A DNA stretch of 64,000 nucleotides. Origin: Lytechinus variegatus. Its lineage: Eukaryota > Echinodermata > Echinoidea > Temnopleuroida > Toxopneustidae. Positions 50,601 to 62,643 of the stretch are shown piece by piece. The stretch covers positions 17,095,190-17,159,189 of the forward strand of contig NC_054740.1 of NCBI RefSeq assembly GCF_018143015.1, given 5' to 3'. The position numbers were made by a program, and so were the translations under genes. Position 1 is the stretch's first letter, and the number at the start of each line of letters is the position of its first letter. The notes beneath the pieces are model-generated. The model was given only the letters and a program-made list of their open reading frames with translations. It ran no database searches and was not told the DNA's origin.

Positions 50601-53600
50601 ATCATTATCACCACTATAATAACAACAACTATTGATCAATATTAGTACAAAGTGTACTGCTACATCTGCTTTAGTACGGAGCACTTCAGTAAAGGAACTA
50701 ATGCATGTAAAACATCAGATTGTCATCACCAACATGTTTCCAATTAAATATTTCAATAGTGGAACAGCTAGTTGCTAATGTTAAGTGTTTTAGGTAAAAC
50801 AAAATAAAAATGATATAGCTGAGATGGAATGTGAACTTGGTGTCTGTCGTTGCAGGGAACACTTGGTCAGAGAAGCCAACATATATACAACATCAGGAAT
50901 GCAAGCATCAACGTTTTTGGAGAATGTGATGGTTTCCATGCCAACAAGAGATGGGCTGCTCTTCCATTAGCTGGTAGTGGAGGCCTCATCACTATCATTG
51001 ATGTAAGTAATTAGTGGCTTAATTTTTATTAAGCAAGGCTGATCATTTTGATGATAATAGATAATTGATTGTTATTTGCATTTGATACTCTCTACCATGG
51101 TGTTAATTCATTTAACGGGAGGACAACAAAAAAATTATCTCAGAATCATAAATGTTTAACACAATGACTGGCTGGAATATTCCCCCAATAGAGTGACAAA
51201 ATATGCAAACTCAAGAAAAAAATTTTGCATTATACAATCTGATGACAAGGGAAATGATTTATGTAAGCACTAGACTTTATTATAAATGTCTTACAAATCT
51301 AATTACCATTCCTTAGCAGTAATGCTATAATTACAGAATACAAGTAAATTATGTTATTTGACTATTTTTATTGCTCAGATGGTATCTTTTGACAATTTTT
51401 ATCTCTGTTAAGTGATGAACATATGCTTTGTAGCCACAAAGAAAAAGCACTTTACTTAATAAAACACTCAATGTATTGGATTGGATTAAATGAGCTTGAA
51501 TGAAAATTAATATTATTTTGCATTCTCTAACATTTATATAAATTGTGATATTTTATCGTGCATACTAGACTGGTGAACCAATTTTATCTCATCTATCCCC
51601 CCTTGCTACAGATCAACAAACCAGGCAAGCTTCCAGAGACAGGAGTACCTACCATTCAAAACAGTTCCACTATGACCGACTTTACCTGGGATCCATTCAA
51701 TGACTGTAGACTGGCTGTCGCTTGTGATGATGCTAAGATCCGGCTCTGGAGCTTCCCTGAGGAAGGGTTTGAAGGAACCCTAACTGAACCTGATTTCTAT
51801 CTTAGAGGTTAGTGCATTATGTCAGAGATCGTGTCACTGATTGGGTTATACAACCTTGTATCTTAATAAATTGAATGATTAATTGTCCAAGGTAGCGTAA
51901 CACCACAGTTTCTACTTTGACAAATCACAAAGTCACTTCACTTTGTGCTACTGGTAAATTCTGACCCCTGTGAGATAAACATTATAAATTTATACCATGG
52001 TTCATCAAATATGCATTGTATTCAACTAAATAGAACCGGTGAATGGTTATTATCCTGTTGTAGAATATTTTTTGTTAATTTCACTCTTCTCTAACAGAAA
52101 TTATAGGATGGTTCCCTGGCATTTGCTCCTTTGATACTTGACCATCTGAAAATTCATAATACTGTATGCCAAACTTTAACCCCAACATCAAACATAACCC
52201 TAATTTCTACCTTCAAACGATTCTAAACTAAAAAAGTCCCTTCACAACCTAATCCTCACCTCATATCTTCTGATAAATTAGTGGAGGAGCAATTTTCGAA
52301 AGAGTAAATGTCCCGCTACCTTTGTGATATCTGATTTCTTCTTCTAGGTCATCAAGAAAAAATCTACTTTATAAAGTTCCATCCGTTGGCAAGCGATGTA
52401 CTTCTATCGGCATCCTATGACATGTTGCTAAAGATCTGGAACCTGACGACAGGAGAGGATGTGATCTCCTTGGAGGGACATACTGATCAGGTTAGGATTG
52501 TGTGGAGTGTTAGGTCGTTGCAAAGTGTAGTATTGTGTGACCTGGTGGGTGTTTCATAAAGCTGTTCATAAGTTAAGAGCAACTTTAAGAACGACTGGTT
52601 AACCTTAAGCGCTAAATAATCACCAATGGACATTAATGGTGAATATATTTTACCACAAGAAGGTTCTCCAGTTGTTCTCAAAGTCATAAAGCTGTTCGTA
52701 AGTTAAGAGCGACTTTAAGAACGACTGGTTAACCTTAAGCGGTAAATAATCACCAATGGACATTAATGGTGAATATATTTTACCACACGAAAGGTTCTCC
52801 AGTTGTTCTCAAAGTCGCTCTTAACTTACAAAAAGCTTTATGAAACACCAACCTGGTTTATTTTGCAGAACTTGGTGTTTGTTATGTACAGTATTGTGTA
52901 ATTTTGTTATTTCGTTGACTATTAGCTAGGGGGTATCGTTATGTGATCAGGGTTTTCTTTCTTAGAGTTTGGGTCTTGTTGTCGGTTTAGATGTAGTTTG
53001 TCATCATGGTGTAACCTTATGGAGTAAAATCTGTTGGTTTGTAGTGCAGTGTGGTATGTCTTTATGTGCCATGTGGTAGATTGTGGTATTATCCTTGAAT
53101 GAGCCCTGTGTGCTTAGTGTGGTTACTTGTAGATACGTGTATTTTGTAAGACATTGTGCTGTAGTGTTGTAATATCATTTTATCATTTCATTTTAGATAG
53201 CTCTCTAGAGTGTTGTGTAGTCAAGTGTGATGCATCGTTATTGTGTATTTTTGGGTTGTTTTTCTTCCGTAATTAAGTCTATTGGCTCCTTTGTCTTAAT
53301 TTTCAATCAGATCAATACTGTATCATATATATCCTATATTTCTCTTTTATATTGATATAATGTAGATATTCAGTGCAGCATGGAGCCCTGATGGAAAGAG
53401 AATAGCCACAGTCTGCAAGGATGGATTCATTAGGGTATATGAACCAAGGTCATCAAAGACACCTGTTGCTGTAAGTACAAAGGAATAACTACAGAATGAA
53501 GCACCAGTCATATGAACGTTCTTTGGGCAAATCCCACTGCTGCCACCTTTCCAGTTACAAAGATACCCCCTTTTTTCCCCCAAAAAAAAAATATATTCAG

Positions 53601-56600
53601 TTGTGTCATGTAAGTAACACATTTAATTCACAAAATGCTTTTTAACAAAAATATTATGTTTTCAAATACTCTAATTGTGTTTACAAGGTTGGGAGCCCTG
53701 CCAGTAACAATAGGGGAAAAACTAAATATCGATAGTTGACTGCCCCCAATGCGAACATTTCAAGACCAGTGAATCTATGTTCTTGGCATTGATTATTATT
53801 TCAGCAAGGACCAGGTCCAGAAGGATCACGTGGTGCTAGAATATTCTGGGTCCACAATGGAGAACTTCTTGCTGTGTCTGGCTTTGAGAAGTAAGTAAAA
53901 CATAACTTGTGTTTACAAACTTTATGTCGTCATACTTCCACCATGTCTTGTTTGCATGTACCCAGGTTGTTAAGATTTGTGATTATACCCAAGAGTTTTC
54001 CCGTGAAAGAACTGTTGTTGTTTGTTTTGTAATCCCAGTGACCCTTCAAAGATGTTTATAATTACAGTAGACCCTGCTCATGTGGACCTTCCAGAAGTCC
54101 AATAAGTGTCTCACTTGGATCATTATTGGAGACCAAAATATGTGTTGATGACATCTCCTACATGTAGGTCGAGGCAGTTTCACCAAAGAGGAATAGATTT
54201 CTGTGATCCTAAAATATTTGATTAAGGCAGAGTCACCTGTTTTCCACAGAGATAGCATTTTGTCTCTTCTTTGGCACTGCCGATAGATCTTGATAATCAT
54301 TTTTGTCTCTCAGTTACCTCTCAAGTGTGTCCGGCCTGCTCTTATTAATGGGAGCCTATGTTCCAAAAGTTATTACTTCAAGTAATGAGATACCGTAATG
54401 AGCTTTAAGAGTGATAGATTACAGTCTTTCTCAAAAGATGTTGTATGTGATGAAACACCACTCTGATGATGTTTGAAGGTTTGAATGGTGGTAAGATCAA
54501 TTGGAATGTGGTTAATGGTACACCATGTGTAAAGACTAGGAGGGACTAAGTTAAAAGTGGATAGAAATGGAGGTGAAATGAAATGCAAGAAAGTGAAGGT
54601 TGAGAAGTAGAGTATTCTTTTACAAATGAATGTAGTCCTTTAAAGGACTGTAAACCAAGAGTGGAATGCTTAGTAGTAGGCAGGATGAGAGGCTTTAGTA
54701 GATGAGGGAAGGCTGGCTTGAGTCAACAAATGGAGTAGTAGCAGTAGCAGGGGAGTAGACTTGATGTTTCCGGTAGGTTGACTGCTGGTCTTCTTTTTGA
54801 AAAGAATATTTTACTTCCAAACCTTTAATTTCTCACCTTCCATTTCTATTCACTTTTATCTCAGTCTCTCCTGGACTTTACACATGGTGAACTGTAAAGC
54901 ACTTCTGCGATTAAACACCACTCTCGTCACAGACCTGGGGATTGTCTTTCAAAGTGTTGCAATTGAGTCTTGAATCAAATTCAAACTTAGATTGATCTTA
55001 AATTGTGTAATTAAGAGATAGGAAATTCAGATCAATCTCAATTTGAGTTTGATTCAAAACTATTACAACACTTTGTAAGACTGGGCCCAGGTTTATTATG
55101 ATTCATGATTTTCCTTTTCTAATTAACCCACAGGAGTTCTGAGAGATCACTATCACTACATGATCCAAAGGATCTCTCTAAAGCATTAGAAACATTAACC
55201 ATAGATAAGAGTCCAGCCACGCTGATACCTTATTATGACCCGGATACACATGTTGTTTGGATGACAGCCAAGGTTAGTTCATCATCATTATCTATCCATC
55301 TTTTAGCTTATATTTAGTAACAAATTTTCTACATCATGAAAAACATTCACAAATGTGGGTTGACTCTATACAATTTATTAAATCAAAACATTTGCTACTT
55401 TTAAAACAGGACATTGTATTTGCATTTCACAAAGGTGTTTTATGTCCACCCAGTGCCTTATTTTGTCAAGCTTTGATGCCCTTCAATGTGTTTCCTTTTT
55501 CTCTCTCTCTCTCTTCTAAAATACCACCCCAGGGATAAGATTAAGCTCATGACATGTTGAATCCATTGGTTAAAGTTGGTGGTGGTGATGGTGATTTTTT
55601 ACCTGATTGCTACGAAAGCATGAATGCTTGTAAGCTAGCAACCGGAGGACTGATGGCTTAAGGTCTTCTCCAAGGGACCTGGTAATGCGGATTAATGCCT
55701 TACCAAAGGGCACTAGCGCACCAAGTCGGAATTGAACAAGGATCACCGGCATCTAAAACCCCTGCTCTATCGACTGAGCTTTTTCGCCTCCACGATGTTA
55801 GACCACCTTTCTAAAATTTTAGTGAAGTTTCAATACATTGCTGGAAGAAAGGAGTTGAGCGACATGATATCTTATCAATATGAAATACTAGCCAAAATTG
55901 TTTTCCAAAATGGTGCTGAATAAAGACTTGCTCATAATTTTTCATCTTGCAAGAGCCAATTCAAGAAGGAAGAGAAACATAATATATGTTGTTTAGCAAT
56001 ACTCTTTAGACTGTGGAATTTATATTTCGTTCAATTCTAAAAGAAAGAACCTAACATAGATTTAATATTCACATTCTTCTGATATTCTTCTTGTATTTCA
56101 GGGAGAACGTTTAGTTTCATGTGTAGAGATTTTGAAGGAGGAACCATACTTCTTTACACTATCTAACTATTCATCACCTGAAGGACATCAAGTAAGTATT
56201 TCAGAAGAACATTCTCTAAAAAATAACATGAAATTCATTTTATGTGGGGTATTGATAGCAATAATGAATGTGAATTAGCGCAAGTTTACAGAGATGGAAA
56301 GATATTTTGTTGATAAACCAGTCATGGAAAATCCTGGAAAAAAAATTGTGGTCATCGAAAGTCAGGGAATTTGGAAAATTTGTGAAAAGTCATGGGATTC
56401 CATTTACCTCTTGGCTATGGCAGCTTTCTAGTTTGTCGTGTCTCGCAACTCTGATGTGGGGGGTCATCAAAATGTGTCTGATTTTTAAAATGATGCCAGA
56501 AAGGAAGTCATGGAAAGCAGCAATTTTGTCATGGAATTCTGTTTTCAAATTTGTATGGGAACCTTGTAAACTGATAAACTTGGATAGATCTAAGGTTGTG

Positions 56601-59600
56601 TGCAAACACACACACAAAGTGTCTATCAGTCCTTTCATGCATTTTAAAAGTTTTCTCTCTCTGAAAAGTATTTTATAAACTTTTAATTTGATTACTTTCA
56701 AGTGTTATAATGTAAGTAGGGTTAATTGGATTATCTTTGATATATACTTTGTGATGGTGATGAGACTTTCTATCAAAATTATTCATGGTTGTTTTAGATA
56801 ATTATTCTCTACATTATCAAATAAAAGTGATATGTCTGAATCTAAGCTCCTCCCTTACTCAAAGCCAATATTCTTTGTCAAAGGGAAGACAATTCCCTTT
56901 TCTAGTGTCTATTGCAACCAAATTGTTTATACTCTAATGATTTCACTGTTTTTAAGACAAGGTTTACTAGCCTTAATTAGTTTAATACTAAAGCAAGGTA
57001 GTGTTAATTGTTCATTCTTCTTATACCTTCTTCCTGTACAAAAAGAAATCCTAAATATATTCTCTTTCATTGAATTTTCTTTTTCACCACCAGGCCTTCT
57101 CTTTCCTTCCCAAGACGTGTTGTGTTGTCAAAGATGTTGAATTCATGAGAGCTCTCAAGCTCTCCAAGACCACCATAGAACCAGTTCACTTTACATTACC
57201 CAGAGTGAAGGTAAGGAAGATTTCATTACCTAGGGGACTACTTCACAGAGAGTTAGTGTGACTAAAGCCACTCGCAAATTCAGAGTTGTTTGCTGGAATA
57301 TTTTGCTGTTATATAGCGCTAAATACAACGGTATGACATCTTCAAAGCTTTACAGATATGTTTATACTCCTGTTATTGGATTCTGGTTTGCCTGCTCACA
57401 ATGTATGGACCTTCTCCACTCCCTGGGGAGCATTTCATTAAGAGTTTCCATATTTGCAGTGATAGGCAGGTTATAATCAGGGGTTGTTTTCAGTGCAAAA
57501 TCATCACGTAGATTACTTGTTTGATACTGTATGTGCATTTTTGCAGAAGCATCGCTTTCAGTGATTTCAATTCTTTGTGAAATGGCCCCGAGGTCTTAGA
57601 CCATGGAGCCCGTTTCCTGATATTGCCATTTGTCTTTAAACATGTTTGACTTCTCAATGACAATGCGCGGATTGCTTTACCACTTTTGCGGGATGTCCAT
57701 GAACCCAGACTTTAATATGATTTTGAGAAAAGGGGTCTTTTAAGATCAGTCACCAGGTTGGAAGATCAGGCTTGAATAAGGAATACAATCTCTTATTTAT
57801 CCCTATGTTTCTCTCTGATTGTTCATTTGTAGAAAGAATATTTCCAAGATGATGTCTTTCCTGATACGAAGGTGACATGGGAACCGGTTCTTACTGGTTC
57901 TGACTGGTTCAGTGGCAAGAATGGACAATCTAGAACTATCAGCCTTTGTCCAGATGGAATGAAATACTGTAAGTATTTCTGCCTGTTGCAGAAAGAGTTG
58001 CGATCAAATGCAACCCAAAAATTCAAACGCAACTTGATTTCAACCAATGAAACGGGTGTATTTGGGACTTGCACTTGATTTTAGTTCCATGTAAATGCCA
58101 ATCTTTCTGCAATGGGCCCCGGATGTGTTAACTTCCTCTTTTTATCTCTACCTCTCTTCTCACCATGCCTCCACATCTATCTCTCTCCCATTCTTTTTCT
58201 TTCAGTTCATAAATCCCTCTCCTTTCTCTTTTTCTGTTTGATCTGTACCCTCTCCTCTCTCTCCGCCCTCTTCCTCCCCCTTTCTCTCTCTTGATTTCTA
58301 TCTCTATTCATCTCTCCCTTTCATTTTCCTTCTCTATTTTCCATTCGGCCATTATGTCATTACTTTTCTCCCAAGAGACCCTCATGTATTGCTCTTCACT
58401 TTTTCTTCATGCTGTTTCCTTAAAGTGTTGTTAAATGCTATGTGATGTTACATGTTATAATCACCACCCCCATTATCATCACGATCGTCATTATCACCGT
58501 CATCATCATTGTCATCATTATTATCAACATCATCATGTTATATTCACCATGATTACAATCATAAATCATCAACATTATCATCATCATAATCACTATCATG
58601 ACCATCATCATCATCACTATCATTATAATTGTCAATAGATATTAATATTTTGTTTCTCTCATATTGCTACAGTGAGCTCAATACCCAAGGCTGGACCAGC
58701 ACCTAAGAAATACTCCAGCGAAAAGGAGCTTACTTATAAAACTGATGCACAGAAGAGAGAGGAGGTAAGTATTGCTTGCTCTTCTAAAAACCTATTGTAT
58801 AGTATATATGTAATAATAATAATAAAGCACTGTAAAGCACTTAGAGACAATTGTTTAGATATGATCAGCATTATGTTAAAGCAGAATATTATTATTACTG
58901 AATGATACATCAAAAGATCAGGATCTATCTGTTATTAAATTATCATATTAGTCTGTATCTGTGTGTTGTAGAATATACAAAATATTGAATGTACTTTTCA
59001 AATAGATTATTCAAAGAAGAATGGAAACTAGAAAAAGATAGATGAAGAAAAGGAAGAGCAGGGAGAAGGAGATAGAGGAGAGGAAGAGGGTGCAAGGGGT
59101 GTGTAGGGAAACAACATCAAAAGTCAATTTTTTTTAAAGTAATGTATGTTAGTTTTTGCAAGCTAGAATTTCAAGATTTCACAAACTTAAGTTTGTACTA
59201 GATCTAATACTACAATGTTATGGAGAATTTATCTTGATTTCCAAAACTCACTTGAAATCATTGTTTCTGCAATTACATTAGTTTATCATTTATATTTCAG
59301 ATCATGGCTGCAATGAATGACAAGCTATCTCTGAAGTCTGAGCCTCTACCTCAGGATGAGTTTGAAGGTGTTGATGATGATGAATGGGTAAGTTTATTTT
59401 TATTTCATTCCTTGGATTTTTTATTTACTAAAAATATATCTTTTCTGGCCAGATTGCAGATGCTAATACAGTGTGACACATAAATATTATATCAATAATG
59501 GAGGAAAAAATGGCAAATAAGATTACATTCCTTTTGTTGAAAATTTTTTGAGTATTTTAGTTTTTATTTTATATTTTTCTCTTCTTTCATTATTTTTTTC

Positions 59601-59892
59601 ATGTATTTCTTGTTTACATGTGTGTCGATTAATATCCCTGTTTTCATTGTGTTGGTGGTGTGAGCGCCTATTGATGATCCTGTGATACAGGATACAGTGA
59701 ATCTGGACAGACTATTTATGTATTTTGAAAGAATTATGTGGATTTGATATCAGGAGGAAGAAATGGTAATTTGAATTAAGTATGATTTAGTGTCATTGTT
59801 TAATTCTGATTATATATCTGACATGAAAAGAACCCAAAATGATACCAGTGTTTTTCTCTATTCATTTACCATTCTCCCTCTAGGATGACTAA
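38630..59892 (+). CDS. CORO7: Coronin-7 (POD-1 type, two-propeller coronin), complete, 25 coding exons
   Basis: Coding exons: 38630-38689, 39269-39365, 39601-39752, 40088-40274, 41783-41907, 43596-43682, 45761-45843, 46712-46766, 47222-47279, 47693-47838, 48329-48424, 49224-49358, 50080-50286, 50856-51002, 51612-51807, 52348-52490, 53366-53470, 53805-53890, 55134-55272, 56102-56191, 57094-57210, 57833-57968, 58673-58764, 59301-59387, 59884-59892. All introns are GT-AG and the sum is 2835 nt (944 residues; human CORO7 is 925). The start MSRFKVSKFK matches the coronin N-terminal signature, with A at -3. Propeller 1 covers about residues 70-350 (HSSLVTDLDFSPFNDYLLAT; KIWDLPEGG). A Ser/Thr/Ala/Lys-rich linker follows (about 383-485), then a second coronin signature (SKFRHLQGTLGQRS, from about 490) and propeller 2 (about 545-840; TDFTWDPFND, SLEGHTDQIFSAAWSPDGK). 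The acidic tail ends GVDDDEWDD with Trp942. In family members this tail contacts Arp2/3, and the protein acts at the Golgi and in post-Golgi traffic. The identification is firm; the function is inferred from the family. Confidence 0.97.
38731..38831. repeat. (GGT)n/(GAT)n microsatellite in CORO7 intron 2
   Basis: GGT then GAT/AAT triplets begin about 40 bp after the first coding exon's donor. Confidence 0.85.
43262..43375. mobile_element. Short MITE-like palindrome
   Basis: 'gggcccatattaatgaaacct' and 'aggttttaagaatatgggacc' are imperfect inverted ends about 110 bp apart in a CORO7 intron. Confidence 0.5.
43983..44763. mobile_element. GTCTC-ended TIR element, copy 1
   Basis: The ends GTCTCACCTGCAT and ATGCAGGTGAGAC are a perfect 13-bp inverted repeat. 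The interior consists of degenerate tandem units with 'tgaccaaggtcaaaggtcat' and 'catgaaacttggacataagg'. The open frames at 44341-44809 are products of this repeat. Confidence 0.85.
44937..45693. mobile_element. piggyBac-like non-autonomous element with TTAA flanks
   Basis: Reads TTAA-CCCTATCTAGGCCGGGG ... CCCCGGCCTAGATAGGG-TTAA, with perfect 17-bp terminal inverted repeats starting CCC and the TTAA target duplication typical of piggyBac. The inner ends are G/C-run rich. The interior (about 715 bp) has no transposase domain. It lies in the CORO7 intron between coding exons 6 and 7, 174 bp from the GTCTC element. Confidence 0.85.
46105..46240. mobile_element. Palindromic MITE, 'cttgtcggataaaa' family, locus 2
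   Basis: 'gtttcatgaaacactttgtctgatg', 'tttatctgacagttacta' and 'cagccaatcaaaatcaaaga' match the element at 34972-35135. It ends 'gttgatgaaactctcccc'. Confidence 0.65.
50575..50637. repeat. (ATC)n-rich microsatellite
   Basis: Interrupted ATC triplets and AAC repeats in a CORO7 intron. Confidence 0.75.
52543..52855. mobile_element. Palindromic MITE, 'gtttcataaagctg' family, locus 3, internally duplicated
   Basis: Outer ends 'ctggtgggtgtttcataaag' and 'ctttatgaaacaccaacctg' pair. Inside, a unit of about 132 bp starting 'cataaagctgttc' occurs twice (52554 and 52686), so the element is a partial tandem duplication. It lies about 50 bp after a CORO7 splice donor (52490). Confidence 0.85.
54943..55092. 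mobile_element. Short palindromic MITE
   Basis: 'cttcaaagtgttgcaattgag'-type ends (about 54950) are answered by 'attacaacactttgtaaga' (about 55062-55080). The middle is also self-complementary ('tagattgatcttaaattg', 'agatcaatctcaatttgag'). It ends about 40 bp before a CORO7 exon. Confidence 0.7.
55570..55792 (-). mobile_element. tRNA-derived SINE
   Basis: Read on the minus strand it begins with an A-box-like AGCTCAGTCGATAGAGC and a B-box-like TTGTTCAATTCC at tRNA spacing. A body with 'gcgctagtgccctttggtaa' follows. It does not fold as an intact tRNA and is not called as one. Confidence 0.75.
56310..56545. repeat. Degenerate 'agtcatggaa' repeat
   Basis: Variants of 'agtcatggaaaatcctgga' recur across this intronic stretch. 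They produce long but meaningless open frames on both strands. Confidence 0.5.
57428..57596. mobile_element. MITE-like palindrome
   Basis: 'ctggggagcatttcattaaga' and 'ctttgtgaaatggccccgagg' are imperfect inverted ends in a CORO7 intron. Confidence 0.5.
57975..58122. mobile_element. MITE abutting a CORO7 splice donor
   Basis: 'gcctgttgcagaaagagttgc' and 'atctttctgcaatgggc' are inverted ends, with complementary internal words ('gatcaaatgcaac', 'aacgcaacttgatt'). The left end begins about 6-12 nt after the end of the exon at 57968. Confidence 0.65.
58455..58637. repeat. (ATC)n microsatellite in CORO7 intron
   Basis: About 180 bp of CAT/ATC triplets with interruptions. The His/Tyr- and Met/Ile-rich frames across it are not genes. 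Confidence 0.9.
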
Positions 59893-60174
59893 ACTTACTT
59901 GATACACCAACAGAATCGATTGAGCAGATTAAGACATCATGTGGCAGCATGTAGATCAGTAGATTATATCCTTGACCTGTACTTGTGATGTTACTGAAAT
60001 GGGATACCTTATGAGTGAGTCTGCAAGAAATGTTGATGCTTGCCCAACCTGGTACGGTTTTCACATTTTGCCTCCCAAAAAGTTTATTACCTCTGAAATG
60101 GAGATTTGATTGAGATGGTGTAGCTATATTGTGTATTTCATTCGTTCAGACAGCTCTCTGTCTTTGTTCATATC

Positions 60175-60430
60175 CACATGGTCTAAAACTAGTTGGTCTA
60201 TTTTTCACTTGACTTAGCCAGTTAGTCCACTATGAATTTCATGAATTCCTGTTTGGTCTAATCACTTTATCTAATACCCAATCAGGATTAGGTTGTTTTT
60301 ATTCCATTTGGGCTGCTGTGATTTCCACATTTCATCAAATGAACTATTACTATTTTGTCAGCCAGCTAGACTGAGCGGTATTAGACCACATGAGAACTGA
60401 TCATATTGGGAATAGACCAAGTGATTATTC
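60175..60430. repeat. Degenerate 'tagttggtctatt' word array
   Basis: Variants of 'ggtctaaaactagttggtct' and 'agtccactatg', similar in style to the array at 27340-27725 but more diverged. Confidence 0.5.
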
Positions 60431-60564
60431 ACCACTCTCTCTCACTGTTAAACTAATTGATATTTTGTATGCGCCATTTGATAGTGAGTCACATTGTTTT
60501 ATAGTTAAAGACATATTGTACATCAGTGTGAATAGTGTGATGATCGTGTCTTATCTGTTGATCA

Positions 60565-61190
60565 CATTACGAAAATTTCCCGTTTGATTGTCGACCTCAC
60601 TTCGGACTGCAAACTGCGGTCGGATACCCCGTTTTTCGTTTGGAAACTCTCAAACAACATTTCCAACCCCGATAAACCCATCTTGGCCAGGTAATCCCCT
60701 TGTCTCAATTTCACCACCACAGGCCAGCCAAACGAGCGTTGAGCCAAGGACGAAATGATAAACATTAGCTGTGCTATTACGTAAGACTTGTCTGCCTGTA
60801 GAAGGATCTTCGGAATGAAATTATTGTATTCGATATTAATCACGTTTTCAAAGGCATATTACATTCAGACATCCAATACTAGTCCATTTTCAATTTCGAA
60901 CGAAGAAAATCGACCTCGAAATAAGGAAAGTAAGCGAATAAAAATGACGGCATGTTTTGCAGAAACCGAGCTCAGCGCTGCGCATGCATCCCGTTGTGTG
61001 TGGCCCCCTACTGTGACTGTATATGCCGGGCTCTTGCGTTATCTTCGGACCGACGTCAAGAAACAGGTGTTTTGAAACTTAAATTGCTTGCTTGGGGCAT
61101 GTTAGGGTTTGTCGTATTTGGAGAAGAGAATTGATGAGAAGGGAAACCAGGGTATTGTGATCTCAAATGGAAGTTTTTCGTCATGCATGC
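60565..61190 (-). repeat. Dispersed repeat of unknown class, copy 2
   Basis: Reverse-complement counterpart of 28365-28919. Both conserved blocks are present, at about 60570-60805 and 60950-61160, separated by a different spacer. Inserted in the CORO7 3' flank. Confidence 0.75.
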
Positions 61191-61290
61191 ACAGGCAAAA
61201 ATGTAATTACTCCTAAAAGAATTGAATGTTGCCCTGTGTGCTATTATACTGACACTGTGAGTACTTGTCAATGTGTCGGAAAATAAACTT

Positions 61291-62442
61291 TCTTCATTAG
61301 TGCCTTTATATTGAAGGCCGCAATTTCTCTTCTAAACTTTTAAATGTGCTGGTCACATCTCTAAACCTTTACATTTTAAATTTACAAATTGACTCTTTTG
61401 TAGTAACTCTTTACATTCTTTTGTTGTTGTTGACTTTCAAGTGTGAGAATTGAGTCATGGGCATCATTTGTTCCATTAAGCTATCGCTTTATTTTCAGAA
61501 AAAGAATTAGAGAGTCACTAACAGCTGCTATGTTTTCAAAGAGTCTGAATATTGATATGCATTTTACTTAACATCATTTCTTAACTGCCTTTATTTCTTG
61601 GTAATTTAGACTATCAAAAATATATTTTCTTATGGTACAATATTTTTTCAGCTTCTTCTCAGAAAATAAGTAGAAGCTTTACCGTAAAACCATTTTGCTT
61701 ATTTTGCATGCTTTGTCTGTTTTTCATATTGGCATGTGAATAATATTGATATTCTAATCAAACTTTCACTTTCACATCTTGATTTTTAGAGCCTTCAAAC
61801 TTTCTATGCATTTTATTTTTTAAGTACATCGTTTTAAGATGATACACTATTCTTGATCATTCTGAAATGATTTTTCTAGTTATATCTTCTTACCATGTAT
61901 TTTTTTATGAAATAGCTTTCAAGCTAATGATGACTGGTGTATATGAAAATTCTGTATCATTTGTCACGGTATTATTTTTACCATTACTGTTTATTCATTT
62001 GATGTCATTTGTCTGATATATATAGACAGAATCTGTTTAATACTATGGTATCTGTAAAAAGATATAAAAAGTGAATTATTGGTGAAGAGAGTAAACATTT
62101 TTTAAATTACTAGTTTTGATGTTGATATGTTGTCTGATATACTCAAGTAAATCAAAGAAATATTTTATTTCCCATGTCAGCATTTTTTTTAAATTCTTCT
62201 TGAAATCTAACACTAAGTAATAAGTATGAAATCATTAATTCGTAATGTAAATATGTGTACCATTGGTATCGTCAACATAATATTATTGTGTATCTCTGCA
62301 ATATATTATTATTAATGGTAATATTTTTATTATTTATAATGTCATTCAAATTAATATATATTTCAAGATGTGTGCAAAATATCCAGATTTCAAAATGACG
62401 TCTTATTCCTGCTCTTTCCATGAATTACTGTCTGTATAAGAT
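61291..62442. other. AT-rich flank, nothing recognised
   Basis: Very AT-rich with no coding or structural RNA signal seen. Confidence 0.35.
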
Positions 62443-62577
62443 CAGGGGAGAGTTTCATCTTATCAGGGATTTTTAGTAACAAATTAGCTCTGAGCCAATC
62501 AGATACAAGGATTGTTTATAGCTTATAACAAAGAGTCTGTAAATATCACTGACTACTTGTTTCATGAAATGCTCCCC
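62443..62577. mobile_element. MITE-like palindrome
   Basis: 'ggggagagtttcatcttatc' and 'gtttcatgaaatgctcccc' form imperfect inverted ends. It contains 'gctctgagccaatcagata', akin to the 'cagccaatcaaaatca' elements at 34972 and 46105. Confidence 0.5.
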
Positions 62578-62643
62578 GTTAAGGGCATTGGTTTGTGTCA
62601 GCTCCAAGTCTTGTTTGATTCTTAGTTGTCTTGTTTGGCTTTT

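Larger units (their letters stand above)
59893..61290 (+). other. Probable CORO7 3' UTR and flank
   Basis: The CORO7 stop (TAA at 59890-59892) lies 7 nt into its last exon, so the 3' UTR continues from here. No clear AATAAA appears in the first 600 nt. One is present at 61282-61287, beyond an inserted dispersed repeat (60565-61190). The real polyadenylation site cannot be fixed from sequence alone. No other coding exon was recognised. Confidence 0.4.

Noticed and set aside
56307-56701. Overlapping open frames of 123 and 103 codons on opposite strands
   Set aside because: They come from the degenerate 'agtcatggaa' repeat within a CORO7 intron and interrupt no homologous exon.
58435-58638. His/Tyr-rich and Met/Ile-rich frames on both strands
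   Set aside because: A triplet microsatellite inside a CORO7 intron, not a gene.
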